This document shows, in pieces, positions 9,229 to 18,050 of a DNA stretch of 64,000 nt (positions are counted from its first letter, which is position 1; each line of letters opens with the position of its first letter). Position numbers and translations under genes: made by a program. The DNA comes from Halomonas halodenitrificans DSM 735 (GTDB lineage Bacteria; Pseudomonadota; Gammaproteobacteria; Pseudomonadales; Halomonadaceae). The stretch lies in NCBI RefSeq assembly GCF_000620045.1, contig NZ_JHVH01000012.1, positions 1 through 64,000 of the forward strand, given 5' to 3'. Below the pieces are notes generated by a model. The model searched no databases, was not told the origin of the DNA, and saw only the letters and a list, made by a program, of their open reading frames with translations.

Positions 9229-10332
9229 TCAAGAGGCTCCATGATACCGCCTCGGCACCCTGGGCAGCACCCCGGTCAGCAGGGTGTAGCTGATGGTATC
9301 GCAGTGGCGGGCCACTTCGTCCACCGACAGCACCTGGCCGTTGCTCGCCCTGCCCCACAGCACGACCTCACTGCCGATGTCGGCCTCGGGAATCTCGGTG
9401 AGGTCCACGATCAGCATATCCATGGAGACTTTCCCGACGATGGCAGTGCGCCTGCCCGTCACCAGCACCGGAGTGCCGTCCACGGCATGCCGGTCGTAGC
9501 CATCGCCGTAGCCCGCCGCCACCACGCCGATGCGCGAGCGACGCGGGGTAACCCAGCGCCCGCCGTAGCCCACCGGTTCGCCGGCGGGAAGCTCACGCAC
9601 GGCGATAATCTCCGAGCGCAGAGTCATCACCGGCGCCAACCGGGAGGTAACGGCATTGGGTCGTTCGAGGGGGTCGCTGCCGTAGAGCATCACGCCCGGC
9701 CGGTTCCAGGCACCATGAGCCTCGGGGTGTGCCAGGGTCGCCGGGGAGTTGGCCAGGCATAGTGGGGCATCCAGGCGCTCGGCCAGGGCCTTGAGCCGTG
9801 CCAGCTGGTCATTGAAGTAGCCGGTATCGACCAGATCGGCGGTGGCGAAGTGGCTCATCAGATGCAGGTCACAGGCCTGCTCCGGCGCCGCCGCCAGGCG
9901 CCGCCACGCCGCTTCCGCCCGCTCGGGCGAGAAGCCCAGGCGATGCATGCCGGAATCCACCTTGAGCCACACCGGCACCGGCTTCGAGGGTCGCGAGGCG
10001 AGCAGCGCATCCAGCTGCCAATCGCTGTGCACCGCCATCCATAGGCCAAGCCGATCCACCTGGGCGAGCTCGTCCGGGGTGAAGATGCCCTCGAGCAGCA
10101 CGATGGGGGCGCCGATGCCGGCCTCACGCAGCGTCACCGCCTCCTCGAGGCAGGCCACCGCGAAGGCCGGGGCGATGCCCTCCAGGGCACGCGCGCAGGC
10201 AGCGGCGCCGTGTCCGTAGGCATCGGCCTTGATCACGGCAACACTGCGGCTGTGAGGCGCACACTCACAGGCGAGACGGTAATTGTGGCGCAGGGCGTCG
10301 AGGTCGATCTCGGCGATCAGCGGCCGGGCCAT
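9229..10332 (-). CDS. alr: Alanine racemase
   Basis: A 367-residue PLP-dependent enzyme interconverting L- and D-alanine for peptidoglycan. The PLP lysine is K35 in VAVIKADAYGHG, the hallmark of the family; the C-terminal domain supplies the second catalytic tyrosine in the AAGYGDGYDRH region. Length and the motif SRIGVVAAGYGDGY fit Alr/DadX. No dad operon partner (dadA) is adjacent, so the biosynthetic form is more likely. It is followed after 20 bases by lpxL on the same strand, so both cell-envelope genes may be co-transcribed. Confidence 0.93.
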   Translation of the reverse strand: MARPLIAEIDLDALRHNYRLACECAPHSRSVAVIKADAYGHGAAACARALEGIAPAFAVACLEEAVTLREAGIGAPIVLLEGIFTPDELAQVDRLGLWMAVHSDWQLDALLASRPSKPVPVWLKVDSGMHRLGFSPERAEAAWRRLAAAPEQACDLHLMSHFATADLVDTGYFNDQLARLKALAERLDAPLCLANSPATLAHPEAHGAWNRPGVMLYGSDPLERPNAVTSRLAPVMTLRSEIIAVRELPAGEPVGYGGRWVTPRRSRIGVVAAGYGDGYDRHAVDGTPVLVTGRRTAIVGKVSMDMLIVDLTEIPEADIGSEVVLWGRASNGQVLSVDEVARHCDTISYTLLTGVLPRVPRRYHGAS

Positions 10333-10400
10333 GGCGGACTCCTGGACTGTCTAAAATGGGCGAACCGAGAATTATCGTTGGAACCACAGCGCAAATCACG

Positions 10401-10428
10401 AAAAAAGCCACCATATAGACGGTGGCTT
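10401..10428 (-). terminator. Rho-independent terminator of rpoS
   Basis: On the minus strand AAGCCACC/GGTGGCTT arms (10421-10428 and 10405-10412) enclose an 8-base loop and are followed by a run of T. It lies 58 bases after the rpoS stop. Confidence 0.85.
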
Positions 10429-10485
10429 ATCATGACAAAGTGCTGAATTTAGCAAGAACTCTGAAAGAACTTGCTGATCGGGCGA

Positions 10486-11469
10486 TCAGGCGAAGATCGC
10501 GTCGAGGCTGAGCCCCTGTTTCTCGAGGACTCGGCGCAGCTTCTTCAATGCCTCGACCTGGATCTGACGCACCCGCTCCCGGGTCAGGCCGATCTCCTCG
10601 CCGACCTGCTCGAGGGTGGCGGCCTCATGCCCCCGCAGGCCGAAGCGGCGTACCACGACCTCGCGCTGCTTTTCGCTGAGCTCGGAGAGCCATTCATCCA
10701 CGTGCTGCTTGACGTCGCCGTCGAGCAGGCTCGACTCGGGGCCGTCGTCGGCGTCATCGGCCAGCGTCTCGATCAGCGGCTTGTCGCTATCCCCACCGAC
10801 CGGATAGTCCACCGACGAGATCCGCTCGTTGAGTCCCATCATCTTCTTGACGGCCTCGACGGGCTTGTCGAGGTACTCGGCGATCTCCTCCGCGGTGGCC
10901 TCGTGATCAAGCTTCTGGGTCAGCTCGCGAGCCGCGCGCAGATAGATATTGAGCTCCTTGACCACGTGTATGGGCAGGCGAATCGTACGGGTCTGGTTCA
11001 TCAAGGCCCGCTCGATGGTCTGACGAATCCACCAGGTGGCATAGGTGGAAAACCGAAAGCCGCGCTCGGGGTCGAATTTCTCCACGGCGCGGATCAATCC
11101 CAGGTTGCCCTCCTCGATCAGATCGAGCAGCGAGAGGCCGCGGTTGAGGTAACGTCTGGCAATCTTCACCACCAGCCGCAGGTTGGACTCGATCATGCGT
11201 GAGCGACCCATGGGGTCGCCCTTCTGGGCCAGTCGGCCGTAGAAGACCTCCTCCTCGGGGGTCAACAGCGGCGAAAAGCCGATCTCGTTAAGATAGATTT
11301 GCGTGGCGTCGAGGCTCTGGTGGCTATAACGATCCTCCCGAGTCAGCGCCTTCTCGAAGGCCGCCTCGTCGTCACTTGCCGGCTCGTCAACGGCGTCGAC
11401 GATATCCTGCTCCTTCTCCTCGAGTGTGCCTACATCTACATCCTGAAGGTCCCGTTCAAGCATGCTCAT
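10486..11469 (-). CDS. rpoS: RNA polymerase sigma factor RpoS (sigma-38)
   Basis: A 327-residue stationary-phase and general-stress sigma factor. Region 1.2 begins at [21 protein letters not shown]; region 2 contains [20 protein letters not shown] and [18 protein letters not shown]; region 3 has [12 protein letters not shown]; region 4 has the [18 protein letters not shown] helix. The [10 protein letters not shown] form and the length separate it from RpoD and RpoH. It lies directly downstream of nlpD, as in most gammaproteobacteria, where a main rpoS promoter lies within nlpD; I did not identify that promoter here. In halophiles RpoS links osmotic stress to compatible-solute genes. Confidence 0.96.
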   Translation of the reverse strand: MSMLERDLQDVDVGTLEEKEQDIVDAVDEPASDDEAAFEKALTREDRYSHQSLDATQIYLNEIGFSPLLTPEEEVFYGRLAQKGDPMGRSRMIESNLRLVVKIARRYLNRGLSLLDLIEEGNLGLIRAVEKFDPERGFRFSTYATWWIRQTIERALMNQTRTIRLPIHVVKELNIYLRAARELTQKLDHEATAEEIAEYLDKPVEAVKKMMGLNERISSVDYPVGGDSDKPLIETLADDADDGPESSLLDGDVKQHVDEWLSELSEKQREVVVRRFGLRGHEAATLEQVGEEIGLTRERVRQIQVEALKKLRRVLEKQGLSLDAIFA

Positions 11470-11583
11470 TGATGGCTACCCCGTGCTTGCGTCCTGTCGC
11501 CGACGCCCTGAAGCGCCGGCGAAACCGATTATTATTGTGTGTCAGTCCCGGCGGGATTTCCCCGCCGGACAGCGGCATCAACG

Positions 11584-12753
11584 TTAGGGCAGATAACCCA
11601 GGGGATCCTGGGGCTGGCCATCCTTGCGCACCTCGAAATGGAGCCTGGTATCTTCGGCATCGCTGTCGCCCATGGTGGCAATCACCTCGCCGGCCTCGAC
11701 CACATCATTCTCGCTTACCTTCAACGTATCGTTGTGCGCGTAAGCACTGAGGAACTGGTCGTTATGCTTGAGCAAAATCAGCTTGCCATAGCCTCTGACG
11801 CCGCTGCCCGCATAGACCACGATGCCGGGCCCCGCCGCCTTGACAGGTTGCCCCTTTTGACCGGCGATATCAATGCCGGCGGTAATCGTGCCGCCATCGC
11901 CGAACTGGCCTACCACATCGCCGCTTACCGGCCACTGCCAGGGCACCTCGGCCACCGGGCTATAGGTGCGCGAACTGCGGTCCGGCGCCTGGTCACCGCC
12001 GGCGACGGCGGTGCCGGCATCGGGCTTCGCAGCCCCTTCGCTCGTCGACTCACTGGTCTTCTCGGCAGCGGGCTCCTCCCGGGTAGCAGTTTCGGCCACG
12101 TCCTGGGTATCGGGGGACTCGTCAGTGGTCTTCTGTGCCGAGCTGCGCTCATCCTGGCTGTTATCGGCATCGTCGCTATCCGATGAATAGACCGGGCCCG
12201 GCTCACTTTCTTCCTCGCCGGCCGACGCCTGTGACTGAGAAGCGCCTTCATCTGACTGAGAAGCGCCTTCATCGGCGGCCGCAGGCGCCCGGTCGTTGCG
12301 CGACACCGTCTCGGTCTCGCCATTCGGCAACAGCCACTCCATATCACCGTCGGCGGCGTCTTCCTGGGCGCCGCCGAGTGGCGTGGCGACCGCCACGGCA
12401 CTGCCGTTATTGCCGCCCGTGTCATTACCCTTGTTACCACCCATGTCACTGGCCGGCGGCCGAGCCGCTGACTGCTCCCCGCTCGTCCCGCTATCCAGCA
12501 CCAGGCGCTGCCCCGGCTGAATCTCGTAGGGGGGGCCGATGCGATTCAATCGGGCCAGATCGCGATAGTCCATGCTATGTCGCCAGGCGATGCCATAGAG
12601 CGTATCCCCCTGCTCCACGGTGTAGTGGCTGGGCGTGGTGTTCGCACGGCTCGCCGAAAGATCACGCACCGGCACCTGGCCAGGGGCATCCTGCTGACTG
12701 ACACAGCCGGACAGGACCAGGGCCAGCCCCGAAATCATCAGTACATTACGCAT
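11584..12753 (-). CDS. nlpD: Murein hydrolase activator NlpD (lipoprotein, LysM + degenerate M23)
   Basis: A 389-residue outer-membrane lipoprotein that activates the division amidase AmiC. The signal sequence ends in the lipobox LVLSGC. A LysM domain follows (about 40-85, YTVEQGDTLYGIAWRHS to IQPGQRLVL), then a long acidic low-complexity linker (about 90-260), then a C-terminal LytM/M23 domain (AGIDIAGQKGQPV to LHFEVRKDGQPQDPLGYLP). Zinc ligands are missing (AGIDIAG, LHFEV), the known non-catalytic state of NlpD. The ATG at 12753 has a strong AAGGAGGAAG site that lies inside the end of the upstream DUF368 gene; the two overlap by 8 bases. A 21-bp tandem duplication sits in the linker. Confidence 0.93.
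   Translation of the reverse strand: MRNVLMISGLALVLSGCVSQQDAPGQVPVRDLSASRANTTPSHYTVEQGDTLYGIAWRHSMDYRDLARLNRIGPPYEIQPGQRLVLDSGTSGEQSAARPPASDMGGNKGNDTGGNNGSAVAVATPLGGAQEDAADGDMEWLLPNGETETVSRNDRAPAAADEGASQSDEGASQSQASAGEEESEPGPVYSSDSDDADNSQDERSSAQKTTDESPDTQDVAETATREEPAAEKTSESTSEGAAKPDAGTAVAGGDQAPDRSSRTYSPVAEVPWQWPVSGDVVGQFGDGGTITAGIDIAGQKGQPVKAAGPGIVVYAGSGVRGYGKLILLKHNDQFLSAYAHNDTLKVSENDVVEAGEVIATMGDSDAEDTRLHFEVRKDGQPQDPLGYLP
12232..12273 (-). repeat. 21-bp tandem duplication in the nlpD linker
   Basis: Two exact in-frame copies (12232-12252 and 12253-12273) encode the repeated heptapeptide DEGASQS. It falls in the disordered linker between LysM and LytM domains. Confidence 0.9.
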
Positions 12754-13801
12754 CAGAGCCTTCCTCCTTGTTTGTCTCTTTAGAGCTTGTCTCTTTAGAG
12801 TTTGTCTCTCGAGAGCTTGTCCCTTGGGAGTCTGCCCGTTGAGAATTTGCCGAATAAGCGTCATTGTCACGAGTCGCAGCGGAGCGCCTCCCTGTGCGGT
12901 CGAGCAGCAACACGATAGCCGCTCCCGCCAGCATCAGCGCGACCACCGCCATAAGTTGCGGGGCATCGCCGGTCAGCTGGGCATACTCACCGGGTGTCAG
13001 ATAGCGATAATCCAGCGGAACCATCTGCCCGTCCGGACCCAGCTGGTAGCGTACCAGCTCACGCCACGGCCAGAGTACCGGCAAGGATCCGATGATAAAG
13101 CCCACCAGCAGCTGCAGGGTCCCGGTATGGTAGCGATCGAGAAGCCAGGAAAGCAGGCGCGAAAAGGCAAATAGCCCCACCGCACACCCCATCCCGAAAA
13201 GACCGATCAACCCCAGGTCGAAGCCGCGAATGCCATCCATCACGGTGCCATAGAGGCCCATGGTCAGGAGCAGGAAACTGCCGGAGACCCCCGGCAGGAT
13301 CATGGCGCTGATGGCGATGGCTCCCGCCACCAGCAGCATCACCTCGCGGCTGCCCAGCGCGGTCACCAACGGCATCAACGCGGGCAGTCCGTGGGCCAGC
13401 AACAGGCCGCCCATCAGCGGCAGGATATGCCACCAGCGCCAGTCGGTTGGGTGGCGACTGACCACCAGTGCCGAGGCCAGCACCAGCCCGAAGAAGAAGC
13501 CGTTGAGCAGCAGTGGGTGATCTTCCAGCAACCACACCGCCAGGTGGGCGACGCTGACCAGACTGACGGCGATGCCCAGCAGCAGCGGCAGCAGGAAGGT
13601 CAGGTTGAGGTGGGCCGCCAGGCCCGCCGCTCCTCCACGCCGCCAGGCCCCGAAGGCACCGGGGCCGAACTGTCTGATGGTGTAAATCAGCTCCTCATAG
13701 ATGCCGGTGATAAAGGCGATGGTGCCGCCAGAGACGCCGGGGACCGCATCGGCGGCTCCCATGCCGGCGCCTCTGAGGATAGTGCCGAGGTATCGCTTCA
13801 A
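12746..13801 (-). CDS. DUF368 membrane protein, probable undecaprenyl-phosphate translocase (PopT type)
   Basis: A 351-residue polytopic membrane protein. The N-terminal signature GAGMGAADAVPGVSGGTIAFITGIYEE and the internal repeat AISAMILPGVSGSFLLLTMG (PGVSGG/PGVSGS pair) define DUF368. Members have been shown to recycle undecaprenyl phosphate across the inner membrane, the lipid carrier for peptidoglycan and O-antigen. About eight to nine hydrophobic segments can be counted. The last 35 residues are hydrophilic and built of degenerate five-residue repeats (NSKET, SSKET and similar). Its end overlaps the nlpD start, and pcm is 13 bases upstream. The placement between pcm and nlpD puts two envelope functions in one transcript. 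Confidence 0.85.
   Translation of the reverse strand: MKRYLGTILRGAGMGAADAVPGVSGGTIAFITGIYEELIYTIRQFGPGAFGAWRRGGAAGLAAHLNLTFLLPLLLGIAVSLVSVAHLAVWLLEDHPLLLNGFFFGLVLASALVVSRHPTDWRWWHILPLMGGLLLAHGLPALMPLVTALGSREVMLLVAGAIAISAMILPGVSGSFLLLTMGLYGTVMDGIRGFDLGLIGLFGMGCAVGLFAFSRLLSWLLDRYHTGTLQLLVGFIIGSLPVLWPWRELVRYQLGPDGQMVPLDYRYLTPGEYAQLTGDAPQLMAVVALMLAGAAIVLLLDRTGRRSAATRDNDAYSANSQRADSQGTSSRETNSKETSSKETNKEEGSDA
12771..12845 (-). repeat. 15-bp tandem repeat (five degenerate units) at the 3' end of the DUF368 gene
   Basis: Five consecutive 15-base units (12771, 12786, 12801, 12816, 12831) decay in similarity from left to right. In frame they encode pentapeptides of the type (N/S)S(K/R)ET at the cytoplasmic tail. 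Confidence 0.85.
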
Positions 13802-13814
13802 CAGCGGACTCCTT

Positions 13815-14495
13815 TCAACGAATGACGCCTTCGAGCAGTGGCACGAAGCGCACCGGCTCCAGCCGCCGCGTCTCGAACTGGTTATCCTGGCGCTGGATAC
13901 GGGTCAGCCACTGGCGCCCCCGAGCGTCGGACAGTGGGGTTAACAGCACGCCCCCCTCGGCGAGCTGGGAAAGCAGTACCGACGGCAATTCGCTGGCACA
14001 GGCGGTCAACAGGATGACATCGAAGGGCGCGGCTTCCTCCCAGCCGTGACCTCCGTCGGCCAGGCGCAGGTGAGCATTCCTGGCGCCCAGCAGGCGTAGC
14101 CGCTCGGCGGCGCGACGATGCAAGACATTGATTCGTTCGATGGAACAGAGTTCCGGCACCAGCCGCGACAATATCAACGCCTGGTAACCGGAACCGGTAC
14201 CCACTTCCAGCACCCGCTGCGGCGACGCCTGCAACACCAGCTCGGTCATTCGCGCCACGATCCACGGCTGGGAGAGAGTCTGGCCATGACCGATGGGCAA
14301 GGACGTGTCCTCATAGGCACGATGGGCCAACGCCTCGTCCAGAAACAGGTGTCGCGGCTCGCTCCCCAGGGTCTCCAGCACCCGGGGATCACGAATTCCC
14401 TGGTCGGCCAGGCGTTCCAGCATGCGATCGCGGGTGCGCTGGGAGGTCATGCCGACCCCACGTACCAGCTCGGCCAGGCGGTCAGGTGAGTGCAT
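13815..14495 (-). CDS. pcm: Protein-L-isoaspartate O-methyltransferase
   Basis: A 226-residue SAM-dependent enzyme that methylates L-isoaspartyl residues to start repair of aged proteins. Diagnostic stretches are [20 protein letters not shown], then [18 protein letters not shown], followed by the SAM-binding [13 protein letters not shown]. The start overlaps the end of surE by 14 bases, as is common for the surE-pcm pair, which are also functionally linked in stationary-phase survival with rpoS. DPIG-type variations seen here (DTSLPIG) are normal for the family. Confidence 0.94.
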   Translation of the reverse strand: MHSPDRLAELVRGVGMTSQRTRDRMLERLADQGIRDPRVLETLGSEPRHLFLDEALAHRAYEDTSLPIGHGQTLSQPWIVARMTELVLQASPQRVLEVGTGSGYQALILSRLVPELCSIERINVLHRRAAERLRLLGARNAHLRLADGGHGWEEAAPFDVILLTACASELPSVLLSQLAEGGVLLTPLSDARGRQWLTRIQRQDNQFETRRLEPVRFVPLLEGVIR

Positions 14496-15228
14496 CCAGC
14501 CAACCCTTCACATCTGCGATCGCCGCGTGCCGGGTCAGATCGGTCTGCAGCGGGGTGATGGAGACAAAGCCTGCCTCCACGGCGGCGAAGTCGGTATCGG
14601 GGCCGTCGTCGGCGTTCTTGCTCAGCGGTGCGATCCACCAGCGCACCTTGCCACGCGGGTCGCGCACCTCCTGGGGAGACCCCGCGGGACCGCGATAGCC
14701 CAGGCGAGTGACCCGGAAGCCCTGGATCTCTTCCCAGGGCAGATCGGGCACGTTGACGTTGAGCAGGCTACGCGGCGGAAGGGAGAGTTGTTCGGCGGCG
14801 CCCACCAGGCTCGCTGCCACCCGGCCGGCAGTGACAAAATGACGATGCCCCACCAGCGACATGGCGATAGCCGCCATGCCCAGGTTACGCCCCTCCATGG
14901 CGGCGGCCACGGTACCCGAGTAGAGCACGTCATCCCCCAGGTTACCGCCGTGGTTGATACCCGAGATCACCAGGTCCGGCCTCTCGTTCCAGACGCCGTT
15001 GACGCCCAGATAGACGCAGTCTGCCGGTGTTCCGTCGACGCTGTAGAAGCCGTTGTCCATCGCCGACAGCGCCAGCGGCCGGGTCAGGGTCAGCGAGTTG
15101 CTGGCCCCGCTCTTGTCGCGGTCGGGCGCCACCACGCGCAGCTTGGCATGCGGCACCAGGGCATCGTGCAGGGCGCGCAGCCCGGGGGCGTGTACACCAT
15201 CATCATTGGAGAGCAGCAGTCGACGCAT
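14482..15228 (-). CDS. surE: 5'/3'-nucleotidase SurE
   Basis: A 248-residue metal-dependent nucleotide and polyphosphate phosphatase important for stationary-phase survival. The N-terminus [17 protein letters not shown] contains the metal-binding ND-D pair, and [20 protein letters not shown] is the second family signature. The ATG at 15228 follows GGATTCAAG. It lies between truD and pcm in the conserved stress and maintenance cluster. Confidence 0.95.
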   Translation of the reverse strand: MRRLLLSNDDGVHAPGLRALHDALVPHAKLRVVAPDRDKSGASNSLTLTRPLALSAMDNGFYSVDGTPADCVYLGVNGVWNERPDLVISGINHGGNLGDDVLYSGTVAAAMEGRNLGMAAIAMSLVGHRHFVTAGRVAASLVGAAEQLSLPPRSLLNVNVPDLPWEEIQGFRVTRLGYRGPAGSPQEVRDPRGKVRWWIAPLSKNADDGPDTDFAAVEAGFVSITPLQTDLTRHAAIADVKGWLDALT

Positions 15229-15255
15229 CTTGAATCCTCGCGCAGGGCATCCCCG

Positions 15256-16332
15256 TTACAGGGTCGGGTGCACCATGAGTTCTCTGAGTACCGCGGTGGC
15301 GAAGGCACCGCGGGGCAACGTAAAGGCAAGCCATAGTTCGCCGTCGCCGCGCTCCAGGCGCGCGTCGGTCAGGCGCAGGCGCAGCGAGCGACGCCCGGGG
15401 CGCACACCGGCGGCCTCGAGTCCGGCACAGAGCCCGGGGAAGCGCTCGGCCAGCCGTGCCTCACAGGCCTGGGGCTCGCCCTCTGCCGGCGCGCCGCCAA
15501 CGCCCCACAGTACGCCGGTGGGATGCAGGTCGAGCCGCGCCGCCCGGGCCTCGAGCTCGGGGTCCGGCGTCTCGAGGCGGAACTGGCTGGCGCTACCATC
15601 GAGGTTGGCCACCTCCCCCGGCAACAGGCGCCCCCAACTCCCCTCGCGAATCCGCTCGGCGAGCAGCTCATTGAACAAGAAGCTGCGCGCCGCCGAGAGC
15701 AGCATGCCGTCGCGGTCATCGCGCTTGCGCCAACCGCGGGCCAGGAGCGAACGCGCCCGCTGAAGGTTGCGCCCGTCGGGGCCGAAGCGCTGGGGGCCAA
15801 AGTAGTTGGCCACTCCACGCTCGAGCAGGCGCTCCCAGCGGGCGGCGAGGCCCTCGTCGGCTGCCACCGGCCCGGTGAGGCGTAGCCTGAAGTGATTGGT
15901 CCGATGCACGCCACGCTTGAGCTTGCGCGGGTGGCGCGCCATCTCCAGCACCCTGACGCCACGCTCGGCCAGGGCCTCGTCCAGGCCCTCCGGCGCCTCG
16001 CGCCCCGGCAGCTGCACCGATAGCCACTGGCGGGTCACCGCGACGCGATCCTTCATCCCCGAGTAGCCCACTACCCGTGGCGAGGCGTCACACAGTCGGG
16101 CCAGTTCCTTCACCACCATGGCGGTGGTCAGGTCGCGCTTCTCGACATGCAGCCAGAGATGCTCGCCCTCCCCCTCGGGGACGAAGTCGAGCGCCTCCTC
16201 GACCAGGAAGTCCTCGGGGCGCGCCCGGTAATCCCCCTCGGGGGGCGGGCCAAACTCGGCATCGAGCACTCGCGGCCAGGCAGGCGGCCAGTCGATGGCA
16301 TCGAGGGGGCGCGGCGTCGACCTGTCACTCAC
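15256..16332 (-). CDS. truD: tRNA pseudouridine(13) synthase TruD
   Basis: A 358-residue enzyme that isomerises U13 in tRNA-Glu. The catalytic aspartate lies in [15 protein letters not shown], and [18 protein letters not shown] is a family signature. The frame is open to 16503, but the first 57 codons lie inside ispF and lack family similarity. The GTG at 16332 ([20 protein letters not shown]) gives the usual length (about 350) and overlaps the ispF stop by 8 bases, so I chose it. This enzyme ends just upstream of surE. Confidence 0.92.
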   Translation of the reverse strand: MSDRSTPRPLDAIDWPPAWPRVLDAEFGPPPEGDYRARPEDFLVEEALDFVPEGEGEHLWLHVEKRDLTTAMVVKELARLCDASPRVVGYSGMKDRVAVTRQWLSVQLPGREAPEGLDEALAERGVRVLEMARHPRKLKRGVHRTNHFRLRLTGPVAADEGLAARWERLLERGVANYFGPQRFGPDGRNLQRARSLLARGWRKRDDRDGMLLSAARSFLFNELLAERIREGSWGRLLPGEVANLDGSASQFRLETPDPELEARAARLDLHPTGVLWGVGGAPAEGEPQACEARLAERFPGLCAGLEAAGVRPGRRSLRLRLTDARLERGDGELWLAFTLPRGAFATAVLRELMVHPTL

Positions 16333-16849
16333 CGGCGCCCTCGCTCTTCCCGACCGCGGGGCCGCCATCCTGCATGGTCGGCACGAGAAGCGCCACCGCC
16401 TCGGCGGCAATGCCCTCGCCGCGGCCGGTAAACCCCAGGCGTTCGGTAGTGGTAGCCTTGACGTTGATGGCCCCTCGCTCGACGCCCAGGTCGGTGGCGA
16501 CATTGTCCGCCATGGCCTCGACGTGGGGCGCCATCTTCGGCGCCTGAGCCATCAGGGTGGCGTCGAGATTGCCGACCCGGTAGCCGGCCTCGGCCACCAG
16601 GGCCACCACGCGCCGCAGCAAGTCGCGGCTATCGGCGCCCTTCCAGGCCGGATCGGTATCGGGGAAGTGACGGCCGATATCGCCCAGTGCACAGGCACCT
16701 AACAGGGCATCGCTGATGGCATGCAGCAGCACATCGCCGTCGGAATGAGCGACGAAACCGCGCTCGAAGGGGACGGCAACGCCGCCGATCATCAGGTGAT
16801 TGCCCTCGCCGAAGCGGTGGACATCGAAACCATGGCCGATTCGCATCAT
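16325..16849 (-). CDS. ispF: 2-C-methyl-D-erythritol 2,4-cyclodiphosphate synthase
   Basis: A 174-residue trimeric zinc enzyme of the MEP isoprenoid pathway, converting CDP-ME 2-phosphate to the cyclodiphosphate. The metal site is GHGFDVHRF (D-x-H), and [21 protein letters not shown] and [20 protein letters not shown] are signatures. The C-terminus is about 15 residues longer than typical (about 160). Overlaps of four bases with ispD and eight with truD show a coupled operon. Confidence 0.95.
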   Translation of the reverse strand: MMRIGHGFDVHRFGEGNHLMIGGVAVPFERGFVAHSDGDVLLHAISDALLGACALGDIGRHFPDTDPAWKGADSRDLLRRVVALVAEAGYRVGNLDATLMAQAPKMAPHVEAMADNVATDLGVERGAINVKATTTERLGFTGRGEGIAAEAVALLVPTMQDGGPAVGKSEGAGE

Positions 16850-17580
16850 CTCTCCGCAACGCCTGCCGGCGTCGTCTCGCTATGCACCGAGGCCTGGGCG
16901 GCCAGGATCATGCCGGCCAGGGCCAGGTCCTCGGGGTGAGTAATCTTGAGGTTATCGCGACGCCCGGGCACCAGCCGCGGCGCCTGGCCCAGCGCCTCCA
17001 CCGCGGAGGCCTCGTCGGTGACCGCCACGCCCGCCTCGGCGGCCTCGCTCAGTGCGCGGGTCAGCAACCCGTAGCCAAACCCCTGGGGGGTCAGGGCATG
17101 CCAGAGGCCAGCACGGGGTTCGGTCAGGGCGACCCGGTCGGCACCATCGTCACGCTTCATGGTATCGGCCACCGGCGCGGCCAGCAGCCCGCCCGCCGGC
17201 TCATCGGCCAGCGCGCGCGTCAGCCGCCGCAGGTCATCGACGGCGACACAGGGGCGCGCCACGTCATGGACCAGCACCAGGTCGTCATGGCGCGCCTCGT
17301 TGGCGATGGCCGCCAGGGCATTGGCCACGGAATCCGCGCGCTCGCGGCCACCCGGCACCCGCCGCCAGTCGGCGAAGGGCACCCAGGCCGGGTCGAACCA
17401 GGCGTCATCGGGGTCCAGGCACAGGCAGAGTCGTGCCTCGGGAAACGCGGCATGCAGCCGCGCCAGGGTATGAGCCATCACCGGCAAGGCATCGAGGGTC
17501 AGGTACTGCTTGGGCCGGTCGGCACCCATGCGCTGGCCCTGCCCCGCCGCCGGCACCACCAGCCAGGACACCCCACTCAT
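16846..17580 (-). CDS. ispD: 2-C-methyl-D-erythritol 4-phosphate cytidylyltransferase
   Basis: A 244-residue enzyme transferring CMP to MEP. The nucleotide-binding N-terminus is [20 protein letters not shown] (G-x-G-x-R-M and the catalytic K), and the second signature is [19 protein letters not shown]. It starts within the stop of ftsB (ATGA overlap). The sequential ftsB-ispD-ispF order is standard for gammaproteobacteria. Confidence 0.95.
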   Translation of the reverse strand: MSGVSWLVVPAAGQGQRMGADRPKQYLTLDALPVMAHTLARLHAAFPEARLCLCLDPDDAWFDPAWVPFADWRRVPGGRERADSVANALAAIANEARHDDLVLVHDVARPCVAVDDLRRLTRALADEPAGGLLAAPVADTMKRDDGADRVALTEPRAGLWHALTPQGFGYGLLTRALSEAAEAGVAVTDEASAVEALGQAPRLVPGRRDNLKITHPEDLALAGMILAAQASVHSETTPAGVAER

Positions 17581-17912
17581 CGGCTCGCCTCCAGCTGTGT
17601 GGCGGGCGCCGGATTGACCACCGGATCTACCTCCACCGCCACATCGGGCACCCAGAAGAACTGCTCGTCGGTACGCACCATGCCGATATCGCTGCGCGCA
17701 CGCTCCTCGATGGCATCGAGGCCGGTCTTGAGATCGAGCACCTCGGCGGCCAGGCGCATATTGCGGTCGCGCAGCGGCTGGTTAGCGGTCTCCAGCGATG
17801 CCACACGCTGACGAACCTCTCGCAGCTCCTCGACGCCCCCCTGGCCGAGCCACAGTCGATACTGCAGCAGTGCCAGCAGGATCGTCAGCGTCAGTGCCAG
17901 CCCCTTGAGCAT
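17577..17912 (-). CDS. ftsB: Cell division protein FtsB
   Basis: A 111-residue bitopic inner-membrane protein of the FtsQLB divisome complex. One N-terminal transmembrane helix (about 3-20, GLALTLTILLALLQYRLWLG) is followed by a coiled coil (about 27-65, EELREVRQRVASLETANQPL). The periplasmic tail ends in ERARSDIGMVRTDEQFFWVP, which matches the family (the ARxxLGMxxxGE-type block). In most relatives eno lies upstream; here the amyloid operon ends upstream instead. Confidence 0.92.
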   Translation of the reverse strand: MLKGLALTLTILLALLQYRLWLGQGGVEELREVRQRVASLETANQPLRDRNMRLAAEVLDLKTGLDAIEERARSDIGMVRTDEQFFWVPDVAVEVDPVVNPAPATQLEASR

Positions 17913-17984
17913 GATGCCTTCCCGTCATGTCGTTACGATGGGGCGCATTATGCCATTATCGACGGCCATACGGCGAGGCACGCA

Positions 17985-18020
17985 CACCCCGAGGCCCGCG
18001 CCGTCGCGAGTCTCGGGGTG
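17985..18020 (-). terminator. Possible terminator hairpin after the amyloid operon
   Basis: CACCCCGAG (17985-17993) and CTCGGGGTG (18012-18020) can pair around an 18-base loop, 31 bases after the fapF stop. No T-run follows on the minus strand, so termination is uncertain. Confidence 0.4.
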
Positions 18021-18050
18021 GTGTGGGCCGGTATCGGTCAGTCAGGAGGG

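Noticed and set aside
8291..9358. lpxL start at 9358
   Set aside because: The extra 50 residues are read from the 5' side of the neighbouring alr region, lack family similarity and have no ribosome site; 9208 has both.
11584..12100. Active zinc endopeptidase activity for the M23 domain of NlpD
   Set aside because: The metal-binding histidines and aspartate of active LytM proteins are replaced (AGIDIAG, LHFEV), as in the known non-catalytic NlpD.
12771..12845. CRISPR-like or operator array before nlpD
   Set aside because: Adjacent 15-bp units without spacers, lying within the coding end of the DUF368 gene.
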